NCBI RefSeq assembly: GCF_019049655.1
Contig: NZ_JAFMOX010000053.1
Span: forward strand, 1-64,000
DNA: 64,000 bases
Reading direction: 5' to 3'
Source: Rahnella rivi
GTDB taxonomy: Bacteria > Pseudomonadota > Gammaproteobacteria > Enterobacterales > Enterobacteriaceae
Shown here: positions 53,626 through 63,181 of the stretch, piece after piece
How the letters are laid out: each line of letters opens with the position of its first letter
Numbering within the stretch: position 1 is the first letter of the stretch
Position numbers and translations under genes: made by a program
Notes under the pieces: model-generated
Told to the model about the DNA's origin: nothing
The model's input: the letters and a program-made list of their open reading frames with translations, nothing else
The model's database searches: none

Positions 53626-54495
53626 TTACTCAGGCTGCACCGGGATTAAGATCCCTTTATCAAAGCGCGATTCCTTCAATGCTTCTTTGACGCGCTTCAG
53701 GTTATCTCTGAATTTTGTGCCGCGGCGCAGTGTAAAACCGGTCGCCAGCACGTCAATCAGCGTGAGCTGGGCAATACGTGACACCATCGGCATGTAAACG
53801 TCGGTGTCTTCCGGGACGTCAAGCAGCAGGGCCAGCGTAGCCTCATGGGCCAGCGGGGTGTTAAAAGACGTAATGGCGATCACGGTGGCGTCATTTTCAC
53901 GCGCCAGTTGTGCCAGCTCGACCAGATTTTTCGTGCGGCCGGTGTGCGAAATCAACACAACCACGTCGCCTTCGCTGGAGTTCATACAGCTCATGCGCTG
54001 CATGACGATATCGTCGAAGTAGACCACGGGAATGTTGAAGCGGAAGAATTTGTTCATGGCATCATGCGCCACGGCGGCGGATGCGCCCAGCCCAAAGAAG
54101 GAAATCTTTTTGGCCTGAGTCAGTAAATCAACGGCGCGGTTGATGGCGGCGATGTCGAGGGTGTTTTTCACCTGATCGAGGCTTGCCATGGCGGATTCGA
54201 AAATTTTGCTGGTATAGGCGCTGACGCTGTCCCCTTCGTCAACGTTACGGTTAACGTAAGGTGTGCCGTTCGCCAGGCTTTGTGCCAGATGCAATTTAAA
54301 ATCTGGAAACCCTTTTGTGTCGAGGCGACGGCAAAAACGGTTTACAGTAGGTTCACTGACATCGGCCATGCGGGCCAGAGTGGCGATACTTGAGTGGATA
54401 GCAATGTTCGGTGATGCCAGGATAACTTCGGCCACTTTACGTTCTGACTTGCTCAGAATGTCAAGATGAGTCTGGATTTTTTCCAACGTATTCAT
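53626..54495 (-). CDS. hexR: HexR transcriptional regulator (RpiR family)
   Basis: A 289-residue protein, same length as E. coli HexR. N-terminal helix-turn-helix ARMADVSEPTVNRFCRRLD with flanking SKSERKVAEVILASP; C-terminal SIS domain (SFFGLGASAAVAHDAMNKFF, VVVLISHTGRTKNLVELA). HexR represses zwf, eda and glycolytic genes and is released by 2-keto-3-deoxy-6-phosphogluconate. Divergent from zwf. Confidence 0.96.
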   Translation of the reverse strand: MNTLEKIQTHLDILSKSERKVAEVILASPNIAIHSSIATLARMADVSEPTVNRFCRRLDTKGFPDFKLHLAQSLANGTPYVNRNVDEGDSVSAYTSKIFESAMASLDQVKNTLDIAAINRAVDLLTQAKKISFFGLGASAAVAHDAMNKFFRFNIPVVYFDDIVMQRMSCMNSSEGDVVVLISHTGRTKNLVELAQLARENDATVIAITSFNTPLAHEATLALLLDVPEDTDVYMPMVSRIAQLTLIDVLATGFTLRRGTKFRDNLKRVKEALKESRFDKGILIPVQPE

Positions 54496-54671
54496 AAGCA
54501 TGCCACTCATAGGTTTCGACGATTTCTTTGAAAAGAGGAAATCCTGTCTGTTTGATGAAAATATACTACGCGCATTAACGTGTTGGCAGCGTCAGTCAGG
54601 CGAAATAACGGCTTTTTTTGTCAGAGTTTGACCGAGATCTAACTTTCAGTATGGTAAATTCCGTCCGGTTT

Positions 54672-54686
54672 TGTCATAAAATTACA
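54672..54686. promoter_or_regulatory. HexR box, hexR-proximal
   Basis: TGTCATAAAATTACA: one mismatch to TGTARTWWWAYTACA. Confidence 0.8.
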
Positions 54687-54806
54687 GGATACAGCCGGAT
54701 TTCATGGCATCCCGAAGTGTGATGATAAAAAAAGGGTTTTTACGCGGAGCCAGCGGGCAGTCAGATCAAGGTTTACGGCTTACGGGCAATCAGAGTACAT
54801 TGTTGC

Positions 54807-54821
54807 TGAAATAAAATTACA
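54807..54821. promoter_or_regulatory. HexR box, zwf-proximal
   Basis: TGAAATAAAATTACA: one mismatch to TGTARTWWWAYTACA, about 80 bases before the zwf start. Confidence 0.8.
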
Positions 54822-54903
54822 ATATGTACCCGGATATTCAGGTTGCAGCTTAAGCATTGGCAGCCCGATATATAAAAGGTATTCCTGCATTAAGGAGAAG
54901 AAC

Positions 54904-56379
54904 ATGGCGGTAACCCAGACAGCCCAGGCGTGTGACCTGGTTATTTTCGGTGCAAAAGGCGATCTTGCGCGCCGTAAACTGTTGCCTTCCCTGTATCAGT
55001 TAGAGAAAGCAGGTCACATTCACCCTGATACCCGCATCATCGGTGTCGGACGTGCGGAATGGGACAAAGCGGCCTATACCGAAGTGGTCAAAGAAGCGCT
55101 GACCACCTTCATGAAAGAAAAAATTGATCCGGAACTGTGGGAAAAACTCAGTGCCCGTCTTGATTTCTGTAACCTTGATGTCAACGATCTGAAGCATTTT
55201 AAAGTGCTGGGCAAAATGCTTGACCAGCAGAACCGCGCCACCATCAACTACTTCGCGATTGCGCCAAGTCACTTCGGCGCTATCTGCCGGGGTCTGGGTG
55301 AAGCCGGGCTGAACAAAGAGCCTGCGCGCGTCGTGATGGAAAAACCATTGGGTCACTCTCTGGAGTCTTCTCAGGTTATCAACGATCAGGTAGCGGAATA
55401 TTTCGCTGAATCTCAGGTTTACCGTATCGACCATTATCTGGGCAAAGAAACGGTACTCAACCTGCTGGCGCTGCGTTTCGCCAACAACCTCTTCGCCAGT
55501 AACTGGGACAACCGCACCATCGACCACGTGCAGATTACCGTGGCTGAAGAAGTCGGTATCGAAGGCCGCTGGGGTTACTTCGATGACGCGGGTCAGATGC
55601 GCGACATGATCCAGAACCACTTGCTGCAAATTCTGACCATGATCGCCATGTCTCCACCGGCCGATCTGAGCACCGACCGCATCCGTGATGAAAAAGTGAA
55701 AGTGCTGCGTTCCCTGCGCCGCATCGATCAGTCCAACGTGCGTGAAAACACCGTGCGCGGGCAGTACACCGCCGGTTTTGTTCAGGGCAAAAAAGTCCCT
55801 GGCTATCTGGAAGAAGAAGGCGCGAAAAAAACCAGCAGCACCGAAACCTTCGTGTCTATCCGTGTGGATATCGATAACTGGCAGTGGGCGGGCGTGCCGT
55901 TCTATCTGCGTACCGGTAAACGTCTGCCGAGCAAATGTTCAGAAGTGGTGGTGTATTTCAAAAACCCTGCTCTGAACCTGTTCCGTGATTCTTACCAGCA
56001 GTTGCCGCAGAACAAGCTGACCATTCGTCTGCAACCGGATGAAGGTATCGAGATCGAAGTCCTGAACAAAGTACCGGGTCTGGAGCACAAACACCGTCTG
56101 CAAACCACCAAGCTGGATCTGAGCTTCACCGAAACCTTCAACGAACAGCATATTGCTGATGCTTATGAGCGTCTGCTGCTGGAAACCATGCGCGGGATCC
56201 AGGCGTTGTTCGTGCGTCGTGATGAAGTGGAAGAAGCCTGGAAATGGGTCGACTCCATCATGAATGCCTGGGCTGCGGAAAGTGAAGCACCAAAACCGTA
56301 CCAGTCAGGGACATGGGGTCCGGTGGCGTCCGTTGCGATGATCACCCGAGATGGTCGTTCATGGAATGAGTTCGAGTAA
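54904..56379 (+). CDS. zwf: Glucose-6-phosphate dehydrogenase
   Basis: A 491-residue enzyme, same length as E. coli Zwf. [18 protein letters not shown] is the NADP-binding loop; RIDHYLGKE holds the active-site His-Tyr-Lys; MEKPLGHSL is a further family block. First committed step of the pentose phosphate and Entner-Doudoroff pathways. Followed by a terminator and then eda, without edd. Confidence 0.98.
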   Translation: MAVTQTAQACDLVIFGAKGDLARRKLLPSLYQLEKAGHIHPDTRIIGVGRAEWDKAAYTEVVKEALTTFMKEKIDPELWEKLSARLDFCNLDVNDLKHFKVLGKMLDQQNRATINYFAIAPSHFGAICRGLGEAGLNKEPARVVMEKPLGHSLESSQVINDQVAEYFAESQVYRIDHYLGKETVLNLLALRFANNLFASNWDNRTIDHVQITVAEEVGIEGRWGYFDDAGQMRDMIQNHLLQILTMIAMSPPADLSTDRIRDEKVKVLRSLRRIDQSNVRENTVRGQYTAGFVQGKKVPGYLEEEGAKKTSSTETFVSIRVDIDNWQWAGVPFYLRTGKRLPSKCSEVVVYFKNPALNLFRDSYQQLPQNKLTIRLQPDEGIEIEVLNKVPGLEHKHRLQTTKLDLSFTETFNEQHIADAYERLLLETMRGIQALFVRRDEVEEAWKWVDSIMNAWAAESEAPKPYQSGTWGPVASVAMITRDGRSWNEFE

Positions 56380-56396
56380 ACGCTCTTCACCAGAAA

Positions 56397-56421
56397 AACG
56401 CTGCTTATGCAGCGTTTTTTT
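56397..56421 (+). terminator. zwf terminator
   Basis: AACGCTGC / GCAGCGTT stem, TTAT loop, then a T-run. Confidence 0.93.
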
Positions 56422-56580
56422 ATGACACATCAAGTCTTTTAGCAGTTAGGAATAGTAGTATTGTCCAATCGGGTGTGGTCGGTTTCCGCTGATTTTTTCA
56501 TTCAGAAAAAGTTGCCGGACCCTGTGGCAGGGGCGCGCCATCAATCACAACGATGCCTGCGGGCATGAACGGAGAACAAG

Positions 56581-57222
56581 ATGAAAAACTGGAAAACAAG
56601 CGCGGAACAGATTCTGACCTCAGGGCCGGTTGTTCCTGTGATTGTTATCAATAAGCTGGAACACGCGGTACCGCTGGCCAAAGCACTGGTTGCTGGCGGC
56701 GTGCGTGTGCTGGAAGTCACCTTGCGTACTGCCTGTGCGATGGATGCTATCCGTGCGATTGCGAAAGAAGTGCCGGAAGCGATCATTGGTGCGGGGACCG
56801 TGCTTAACCCTCAGCAACTGGCCGAAGTGACCGAAGCCGGTGCGCAGTTTGCCATCAGCCCTGGCCTGACCGATGCGCTGCTGAAAGCTGCAAACGCCGG
56901 GTCGATTCCGCTGATCCCAGGTATCTGCACCGTGTCTGAACTGATGATGGGTCTGGATGCCGGTCTGCGTGAGTTCAAATTCTTCCCTGCGGAAGCTAAC
57001 GGCGGCGTGAAAGCGTTGCAGGCAATCGCCGGGCCGTTCCCGCAGGTGCGTTTCTGCCCAACCGGTGGGATCACACCGAAGAACTACCGCGACTATCTGG
57101 CGCTGAAAAGCGTGCTGTGCATTGGCGGTTCGTGGCTGGTGCCTGCTGACGCGCTGGAAAGCGGCGATTACGCACGCATTACTGAATTAGCGAAAGAAGC
57201 CGTGTCGGGCGCTGCCAGCTGA
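56581..57222 (+). CDS. eda: KDPG aldolase
   Basis: A 213-residue aldolase, same length as E. coli Eda. VLEVTLRT carries the catalytic Glu; FFPAEANGG has the Schiff-base Lys two residues earlier (EFKFFPAE); RFCPTGGIT and GGSWLVP follow. Splits 2-keto-3-deoxy-6-phosphogluconate to pyruvate and glyceraldehyde-3-phosphate. In E. coli it follows edd; here it follows zwf directly but has its own upstream region. Confidence 0.97.
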   Translation: MKNWKTSAEQILTSGPVVPVIVINKLEHAVPLAKALVAGGVRVLEVTLRTACAMDAIRAIAKEVPEAIIGAGTVLNPQQLAEVTEAGAQFAISPGLTDALLKAANAGSIPLIPGICTVSELMMGLDAGLREFKFFPAEANGGVKALQAIAGPFPQVRFCPTGGITPKNYRDYLALKSVLCIGGSWLVPADALESGDYARITELAKEAVSGAAS

Positions 57223-57240
57223 TTTATCGCTCAGAAATAA

Positions 57241-57268
57241 AAAAACCTCCAGTTCGGAGGTTTTTTTT
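57241..57268. terminator. Bidirectional terminator between eda and yoaB
   Basis: AAAAACCTCC (57241-57250) pairs with GGAGGTTTTT (57256-57265); extended T-run on the plus strand. Confidence 0.93.
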
Positions 57269-57285
57269 CGTCTGACGATCGGCGC

Positions 57286-57630
57286 TTAGCGGGCGGCGAT
57301 GATCTTGATTTCAATCTTGTATTTCGGGTTCATCAGGTTCGCCTGAACCGTGCAGCGTACCGGCGCATTGCCCGGCGATACCCACGCATCCCAGGCTTCG
57401 TTCATGGCCGGGAAATCTTCTTTGTGAACCAGAAAAAGCGTGGCATCGAGGATTTTGCTTTTGTCTGAACCGGCTTCCGTCAGCACGGCGTCAATGATCG
57501 CCAGCGTTTCAGCGGTCTGATCTTTGGCATTTGCCTCCAGATTTTCCGGCACTGCGGTGTAATAAATCGTGTCGTTGTGGATTACCACATCGGACATGCG
57601 TGGCTCAGGCCGGATCCGTTCGATGGTCAT
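57286..57630 (-). CDS. yoaB: RidA-family protein YoaB
   Basis: A 114-residue protein, same length as E. coli YoaB: MTIERIRPEPRMSDVVIHND, YYTAVPENLEANAKDQT, VRCTVQANLMNPKYKIEIKI. The RidA active-site Arg is in PVRCTV. RidA proteins hydrolyse reactive enamines/imines; the role of YoaB itself is not established. Divergent from yoaA, as in E. coli. Confidence 0.94.
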   Translation of the reverse strand: MTIERIRPEPRMSDVVIHNDTIYYTAVPENLEANAKDQTAETLAIIDAVLTEAGSDKSKILDATLFLVHKEDFPAMNEAWDAWVSPGNAPVRCTVQANLMNPKYKIEIKIIAAR

Positions 57631-57775
57631 ACGTTGTGTGCTCCTGTTAGTCACTTTTCATTGATGGCGTTAAGGGTATCACAAAGGTTGAATGCGTTGG
57701 ATTGGCAGATGGCGGTGGTAGTCAGGGCAAGGGATTGGCATAATCACTGCTGATCCGTACAGGTAGAGAGACAGC

Positions 57776-59689
57776 GTGACAGACGATTTTGCAACAGACG
57801 GCGCTTTGGCGCAGAAAATTGAAGGTTTTAAACCTCGTGAACCTCAGCGTCTGATGGCGCAGGCTGTCAGCAAAGCCATCAGCGAAAAGCAGGGGCTGGT
57901 GGTGGAAGCCGGAACCGGTACCGGCAAAACTTACGCCTATCTTGCTCCGGCGCTGCGCTCGGGCAAAAAAGTCATTATCTCCACCGGTTCCAAAAACTTG
58001 CAGGATCAGCTCTATTCCCGCGATCTGCCACGGGTTGCCAGCGCGCTGAAATTCAAAGGCCGTCTGGCGCTGCTGAAAGGCCGCTCAAACTATTTGTGTC
58101 TGGAACGTCTCGAACAGCAATCGCTGGCGGGTGGCGATCTTGCCAGCCAGGCACTCAGCGAACTGGCGCATCTGCGTCACTGGTCAAGCAGCACGGAAGA
58201 GGGCGATATCAGCACCTGTAACGTGGTGCCGGAAGACAGTTTTGTCTGGCCGCTGGTGACCAGCACCAACGACAATTGCCTCGGCAGCGACTGCCCGTTA
58301 TACAAAGAGTGTTTCGTGGTTAAAGCCCGCCGTAAAGCGATGGATGCTGATGTGGTCGTGGTTAACCATCATCTGTTTATGGCGGATATGGTGGTGAAAG
58401 AGAGCGGATTTGGCGAGCTTATACCTCAGGCCGATGTGATGATTTTCGATGAAGCACATCAGATCCCTGATATTGCCAGCCAGTATTTCGGCCAGCAACT
58501 GACCAGCCGCCAGTTGCTGGATATGGCGAAAGACATCAACATCGCTTACCGCACCGAAGTCCGAGATTCCGTCCAGTTACAAAAAAGCGCCGACCGCCTT
58601 AGCCAGAGTACGATGGATTTCCGGCTTGCGCTCGGCGAGCCGGGTTTTCGCGGCAACCTGCGCGACGTGCTCAGCCAGACGGCGATCCAGCGCGCGCTGT
58701 TACTGCTCGATGACGCGCTTGAACTCTGTTACGACGTGGTCAAACTGTCACTGGGGCGCTCCGCCTTGCTGGATGCCGCCTTCGAACGCGCCACGCTGTA
58801 CCGCAATCGCCTCAAACGTCTGAAAGACGTCTCCATTCCCGGCTACAGCTACTGGTACGAATGCAACTCACGTAATTTCGTGCTGGCGCTTACGCCGCTG
58901 TCGGTGACTGACAAATTCAGCGACATGATGAAAGAAAAACCAGGGGCGTGGATTTTCACCTCGGCGACGCTGTCGGTCAACGATCAGCTGCATCACTTTA
59001 CTGACCGCCTGGGGCTGGATGACGCAGAAACCTTGCTGCTGCCAAGCCCCTTTGATTACGCCACACAGGCCATGCTGTGCGTTCCGCGTTTCCTGCCGGA
59101 AACCAATGTGCGCGGCATTTCAAAACAGCTGGCGCGCATGTTGCGCCCGCTGATTGAAGCCAACAAAGGCCGCTGTTTCTTTCTGTGTACTTCTAACCAG
59201 ATGATGCGCGAACTGGCGGAAGAGTTCCGCGCAACGCTGACGCTGCCGGTTTTATTGCAGGGTGAAACCAGCAAAGGCCAGCTGCTGGCGCAGTTTGTGG
59301 AAGCGGGCAATGCATTGCTGGTTGCCACCAGCAGTTTCTGGGAAGGCGTGGATGTGCGCGGCGATGCGCTGTCATGCGTGATTATCGACAAATTACCCTT
59401 CACCTCGCCGGACGATCCGTTGCTCAAAGCGCGAATTGAGGATTGCCGGCTGCGCGGCGGCGATCCGTTCAATGAAGTACAATTACCGGATGCGGTGATC
59501 ACCCTTAAGCAGGGGGTAGGGCGTTTAATCCGTGATACCGACGATCGCGGCGTGATGGTGATTTGTGATAACCGGCTGGTGATGCGGCCCTATGGCGAAG
59601 TTTTCCTCAACAGTCTTCCCCCGGCACCGCGTACCCGTGATCTGGCGCAAGCGATCCGCTTTCTGCAAAACGCTGAAGAGCAGAAATAG
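57776..59689 (+). CDS. yoaA: DinG-family DNA helicase YoaA
   Basis: A 637-residue XPD/DinG-type helicase with GTG start. Walker A EAGTGTGKTYAYL, four-Cys iron-sulfur cluster region including CLGSDCPLYKECF, DEAH box IFDEAHQIPD, motif III SATLSVNDQL, motif VI GVGRLIRDTDDRGV. In E. coli YoaA works with the HolC subunit of DNA polymerase III in repair of stalled forks. Confidence 0.96.
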   Translation: MTDDFATDGALAQKIEGFKPREPQRLMAQAVSKAISEKQGLVVEAGTGTGKTYAYLAPALRSGKKVIISTGSKNLQDQLYSRDLPRVASALKFKGRLALLKGRSNYLCLERLEQQSLAGGDLASQALSELAHLRHWSSSTEEGDISTCNVVPEDSFVWPLVTSTNDNCLGSDCPLYKECFVVKARRKAMDADVVVVNHHLFMADMVVKESGFGELIPQADVMIFDEAHQIPDIASQYFGQQLTSRQLLDMAKDINIAYRTEVRDSVQLQKSADRLSQSTMDFRLALGEPGFRGNLRDVLSQTAIQRALLLLDDALELCYDVVKLSLGRSALLDAAFERATLYRNRLKRLKDVSIPGYSYWYECNSRNFVLALTPLSVTDKFSDMMKEKPGAWIFTSATLSVNDQLHHFTDRLGLDDAETLLLPSPFDYATQAMLCVPRFLPETNVRGISKQLARMLRPLIEANKGRCFFLCTSNQMMRELAEEFRATLTLPVLLQGETSKGQLLAQFVEAGNALLVATSSFWEGVDVRGDALSCVIIDKLPFTSPDDPLLKARIEDCRLRGGDPFNEVQLPDAVITLKQGVGRLIRDTDDRGVMVICDNRLVMRPYGEVFLNSLPPAPRTRDLAQAIRFLQNAEEQK

Positions 59690-59761
59690 CCCGCTGTTTA
59701 TGCTAGGATCCTGCCCGCAAAAAAGGGTTTAACTCATTCAATTCCCCGCCTGAGGTTTGGC

Positions 59762-60463
59762 ATGTCCACACGAATTTTAGCAATTGATACGGCGACTGAA
59801 GCCTGTTCGGTTGCGCTATACAATCAGGGCGAAACGCTCGCCCATTTTGAACTTTGCGCCCGTGAACATACGCAGCGCATTCTGCCGATGGTGCAGCAGA
59901 TCCTCGCCGAAGCAGGGCTGACCCTCAATCAGCTGGACGCGCTGGCCTTTGGCCGCGGGCCGGGCAGTTTTACCGGCGTGCGTATCGGCATTGGCGTCGC
60001 GCAGGGGTTGTCCTTTGGCGCAGAACTGCCGTTACTGCCGGTATCGACCTTACAAACCATGGCGCAGGGTGCCTGCCGCCAGACCGGTGCGCAGCGGGTG
60101 CTGGCCGCCATTGATGCCCGCATGGGCGAAGTGTACTGGGGGGAGTTTACCCGCAATGCTCAGGGTATCTGGGAAGGCGAAAGCAGCGAAAAAGTGATCA
60201 AGCCGGAACAACTTCTGGCCCGCGCCGGGGAACTCTCCGGGCGTTTTGCTACCGTCGGTACTGGCTGGGAAACCTATCCGCATTTGCTTGGTGAATCCCC
60301 GGCAACAGAATTATTTGATGGCAAAATGTTACTGCCCCAGGCGGAAGATATGTTGCCGCTGGCGCTCCAGCTCTGGGAAAAAGGCGTTCGCGTCAAACCG
60401 GAAGACGCTGAACCGACTTATCTGCGTAATGAAGTGACGTGGAAAAAGCTGCCGGGCCGGTAA
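59762..60463 (+). CDS. tsaB: tRNA t6A-biosynthesis protein TsaB
   Basis: A 233-residue protein of the ASKHA fold: [53 protein letters not shown], and [12 protein letters not shown]. With TsaD, TsaE and TsaC it makes N6-threonylcarbamoyl-adenosine on tRNAs. Essential in E. coli. Downstream of yoaA as in E. coli. Confidence 0.97.
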   Translation: MSTRILAIDTATEACSVALYNQGETLAHFELCAREHTQRILPMVQQILAEAGLTLNQLDALAFGRGPGSFTGVRIGIGVAQGLSFGAELPLLPVSTLQTMAQGACRQTGAQRVLAAIDARMGEVYWGEFTRNAQGIWEGESSEKVIKPEQLLARAGELSGRFATVGTGWETYPHLLGESPATELFDGKMLLPQAEDMLPLALQLWEKGVRVKPEDAEPTYLRNEVTWKKLPGR

Positions 60464-60525
60464 GTACAGGCAACTTGCATCTGAAAGAGTGGTCATAGTT
60501 GAGAGTATGCACAGGAGTCATCGCA

Positions 60526-61158
60526 ATGCGTAAGTGGTCCAAAGTTCAGCAGTTCTCAGCGGGAAAAAGTAAAAAATGGGCGTTGAGTGCCGTCGCACTG
60601 AGCGTTCTGGTGTTGTCAGGATGTGTCACGGTGCCGGACGATATTCGCGGCACCACCGCAACGCCGCAGATGAATTTACAGGCGGTGCAGGGCGCACCGA
60701 GCCTGTACGTCGGTCAGGAGTCGCGTTTTGGCGGCAAAGTGGTCGCTGTGACCAATTTGCAAAACAAAACTCGTCTCGAAATTGCCACTGTTCCGCTGGA
60801 TGACGGCGCGCGACCGATCTTAGGCGCGGCCTCACGCGGGCGTATTCTGGCGTACATCAACGGATTCGTTGATCCTGTGGATTATCGCAATCAGCTGGTG
60901 ACCGTTGTCGGGCCTATCACCGGCGTTGAAAAGGGCAAGATTGGCGAATCGTCCTATGATTTTGTGACCGTGAACGTCAACAGCTATAAACGCTGGCGGA
61001 TCCAGCAACAGGTGGTCATGCCTCCGCAACCTATCGGCCCGTGGGGCTGGGGCTATGGCGGTCCTTATGATTCCTGGGGGCGAGGGTTTGGGCCGGGCTT
61101 CGGGCCGGGATGGTATGACACGACACCTGCACGGGTCGAGAGTGTCGTTACTGAATAA
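60526..61158 (+). CDS. yeaY: Slp-family outer-membrane lipoprotein YeaY
   Basis: A 210-residue lipoprotein. The start is the ATG after AGGAG; an N-terminal basic stretch leads to [13 protein letters not shown] (lipobox LSGC). The Slp domain follows ([39 protein letters not shown]). The tail is Gly/Pro/Trp-rich ([20 protein letters not shown]). Function unknown; E. coli yeaY is in the sigma-E regulon. Confidence 0.93.
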   Translation: MRKWSKVQQFSAGKSKKWALSAVALSVLVLSGCVTVPDDIRGTTATPQMNLQAVQGAPSLYVGQESRFGGKVVAVTNLQNKTRLEIATVPLDDGARPILGAASRGRILAYINGFVDPVDYRNQLVTVVGPITGVEKGKIGESSYDFVTVNVNSYKRWRIQQQVVMPPQPIGPWGWGYGGPYDSWGRGFGPGFGPGWYDTTPARVESVVTE

Positions 61159-61213
61159 AACACTGCGGCGCAGGCCTCCGCCGCAGACATAACACTCAGA
61201 CAAGATCGTTGTT

Positions 61214-61240
61214 AAGGCGGCTTAATTGCCGCCTTTTTCT
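61214..61240 (+). terminator. yeaY terminator
   Basis: AAGGCGGC / GCCGCCTT stem, TTAATT loop, T-run. Confidence 0.93.
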
Positions 61241-61304
61241 TTTTTAGCCACGGACGGCGTGGAAATAGTGATATGCCTCTCAACCTCGACATTGTTTGAA
61301 ACGC

Positions 61305-61321
61305 AACTGGTAAGCTGAGTT
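61305..61321. promoter_or_regulatory. FadR-like operator of fadD
   Basis: AACTGGTAAGCTGAGTT keeps AACTGGT and GTT of the FadR consensus, 66 bases before fadD. Suggests repression relieved by long-chain acyl-CoA. Confidence 0.7.
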
Positions 61322-61387
61322 AAAATATTGTTAAAGACGTGATAAAACTCGTCGCATTGAGATGGCAACAGATTCAGGAGTAATACC

Positions 61388-63085
61388 TTGGAAAAGGTCT
61401 GGCTAAAACGTTATCCGGCAGATGTTCCTGAGAACATCGACCCCGATCGCTACAGCTCGCTGGTCGAGATGTTTGAGAACGCCACGTTGCGTTATGCCGA
61501 CAGTCCGGCATTCATCAACATGGGCGAGGTGATGACTTTTCGAAAACTCGAAGAGCGCAGCCGGGCCTTCGCTGCCTACCTGCAAAATGAGCTGGGTTTG
61601 CAAAAGGGTGACCGCGTGGCGCTGATGATGCCGAATCTGCTGCAATACCCGATTGCCCTGTTTGGGGTGTTGCGCGCGGGCATGGTGGTGGTTAACGTGA
61701 ATCCGCTTTATACCCCGCGCGAGCTGGAACATCAGCTCAATGACAGCGGCGCAAGTGCGATTGTCATTGTCTCCAACTTTGCTCATACGCTTGAAAAAGT
61801 GGTGTACAAAACGCAGGTGAAGCATGTGATCCTCACCCGTATGGGCGATCAGCTTTCTGCGGCCAAAGGCACGCTGGTGAACTTCGTCGTTAAATATATC
61901 AAACGCCTGGTGCCGAAATACCATCTGCCGAACGCGATCTCTTTCCGCACAGCATTGCAACGCGGACGCCGTCTGCAATACATCAAACCCGATGTGATTA
62001 ATGACGATCTGGCGTTTCTGCAATACACCGGCGGTACCACGGGCGTGGCCAAAGGCGCGATGCTGACACACCGAAATATGCAGGCAAATCTGGAGCAGGC
62101 GAAAGCGGCTTATGCGCCTCTGTTGCGTCCCGGCCAGGAGCTGGTGGTGACGGCGCTGCCGCTTTACCACATCTTCGCACTGACCGTAAACTGCCTGCTT
62201 TTCCTCGAAATGGGCGGGCGCAGCTTGCTGATCACCAACCCGCGCGATGTGCCGGGAATGGTGAAAGAGCTGGCGAAATATCCGTTTACCGCCATCAGTG
62301 GCGTGAATACGTTATTTAATGCGATGCTGAATAACGAAGATTTCCGCGAGCTGGATTTCTCGACGCTGCGCCTTTCTGTGGGCGGCGGAATGTCTGTGCA
62401 GAAATCTGTGGCGGATAAATGGGAAAAACTCACCGGCAAGCATCTGCTGGAAGGCTACGGTCTGACCGAATGTTCGCCACTGGTGGCGGGAAATCCGTAC
62501 GATCTGAAGCACTACAGCGGCAGCATCGGTATACCGGTGCCCTCCACGGAAATACGTCTGGTCGATGACAACGGTCAGGACGTCGCAGCCGGAGAGCCGG
62601 GTGAGTTGCTGGTTCGTGGCCCGCAGGTGATGCTCGGTTACTGGCAACGGCCTTCTGCCACCGATGAGGTGCTAAAAGATGGCTGGTTATCGACGGGCGA
62701 TATCGTTACAGTGGACGAGCAGGGTTTTATCAGGATTGTCGATCGTAAAAAAGACATGATTCTGGTTTCAGGTTTCAATGTCTACCCTAACGAAATTGAA
62801 GAGGTGGTTTCACAACACGACAAGGTTCTGGAGGTCGCTGCTATTGGCGTACCCAATGACGCGTCCGGTGAAATCGTCAAAATTTGCGTGGTGAAGAAAG
62901 ACCCGTCACTGACCAGCGAAGAACTCCTGGCGCATTGCCGCCGGTTATTAACCGGTTACAAAGTACCGAAGATAGTTGAGTTTCGCGATGAATTACCGAA
63001 GTCTAATGTCGGAAAAATTCTCCGACGCGAGCTTCGTGATGAACAGACTAAACCGAAAGCCGACCCCAAACAGGACGCCGCATAA
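61388..63085 (+). CDS. fadD: Long-chain fatty acyl-CoA ligase
   Basis: A 565-residue AMP-forming ligase, starting at TTG as in E. coli (561 residues). P-loop [24 protein letters not shown]-type [14 protein letters not shown] motif GWLSTGDIV, and the FACS block [21 protein letters not shown]-terminal catalytic Lys in [15 protein letters not shown]. Activates imported fatty acids for beta-oxidation. Confidence 0.97.
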   Translation: MEKVWLKRYPADVPENIDPDRYSSLVEMFENATLRYADSPAFINMGEVMTFRKLEERSRAFAAYLQNELGLQKGDRVALMMPNLLQYPIALFGVLRAGMVVVNVNPLYTPRELEHQLNDSGASAIVIVSNFAHTLEKVVYKTQVKHVILTRMGDQLSAAKGTLVNFVVKYIKRLVPKYHLPNAISFRTALQRGRRLQYIKPDVINDDLAFLQYTGGTTGVAKGAMLTHRNMQANLEQAKAAYAPLLRPGQELVVTALPLYHIFALTVNCLLFLEMGGRSLLITNPRDVPGMVKELAKYPFTAISGVNTLFNAMLNNEDFRELDFSTLRLSVGGGMSVQKSVADKWEKLTGKHLLEGYGLTECSPLVAGNPYDLKHYSGSIGIPVPSTEIRLVDDNGQDVAAGEPGELLVRGPQVMLGYWQRPSATDEVLKDGWLSTGDIVTVDEQGFIRIVDRKKDMILVSGFNVYPNEIEEVVSQHDKVLEVAAIGVPNDASGEIVKICVVKKDPSLTSEELLAHCRRLLTGYKVPKIVEFRDELPKSNVGKILRRELRDEQTKPKADPKQDAA

Positions 63086-63181
63086 CGGTTAGCATGCCAC
63101 TCAGTGATGGTCAGACTCCAAACGCCGGCGATGTCCGGCGTTGTCACGTTATAACGCAGTTATGATTAAGAGAAATAAGAT

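Larger units (their letters stand above)
54496..54903. other. hexR-zwf intergenic control region
   Basis: About 400 bases holding two HexR boxes and a -10-like TATAAA close to the zwf ribosome-binding site (AAGGAG). No open frame of interest. Confidence 0.6.
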
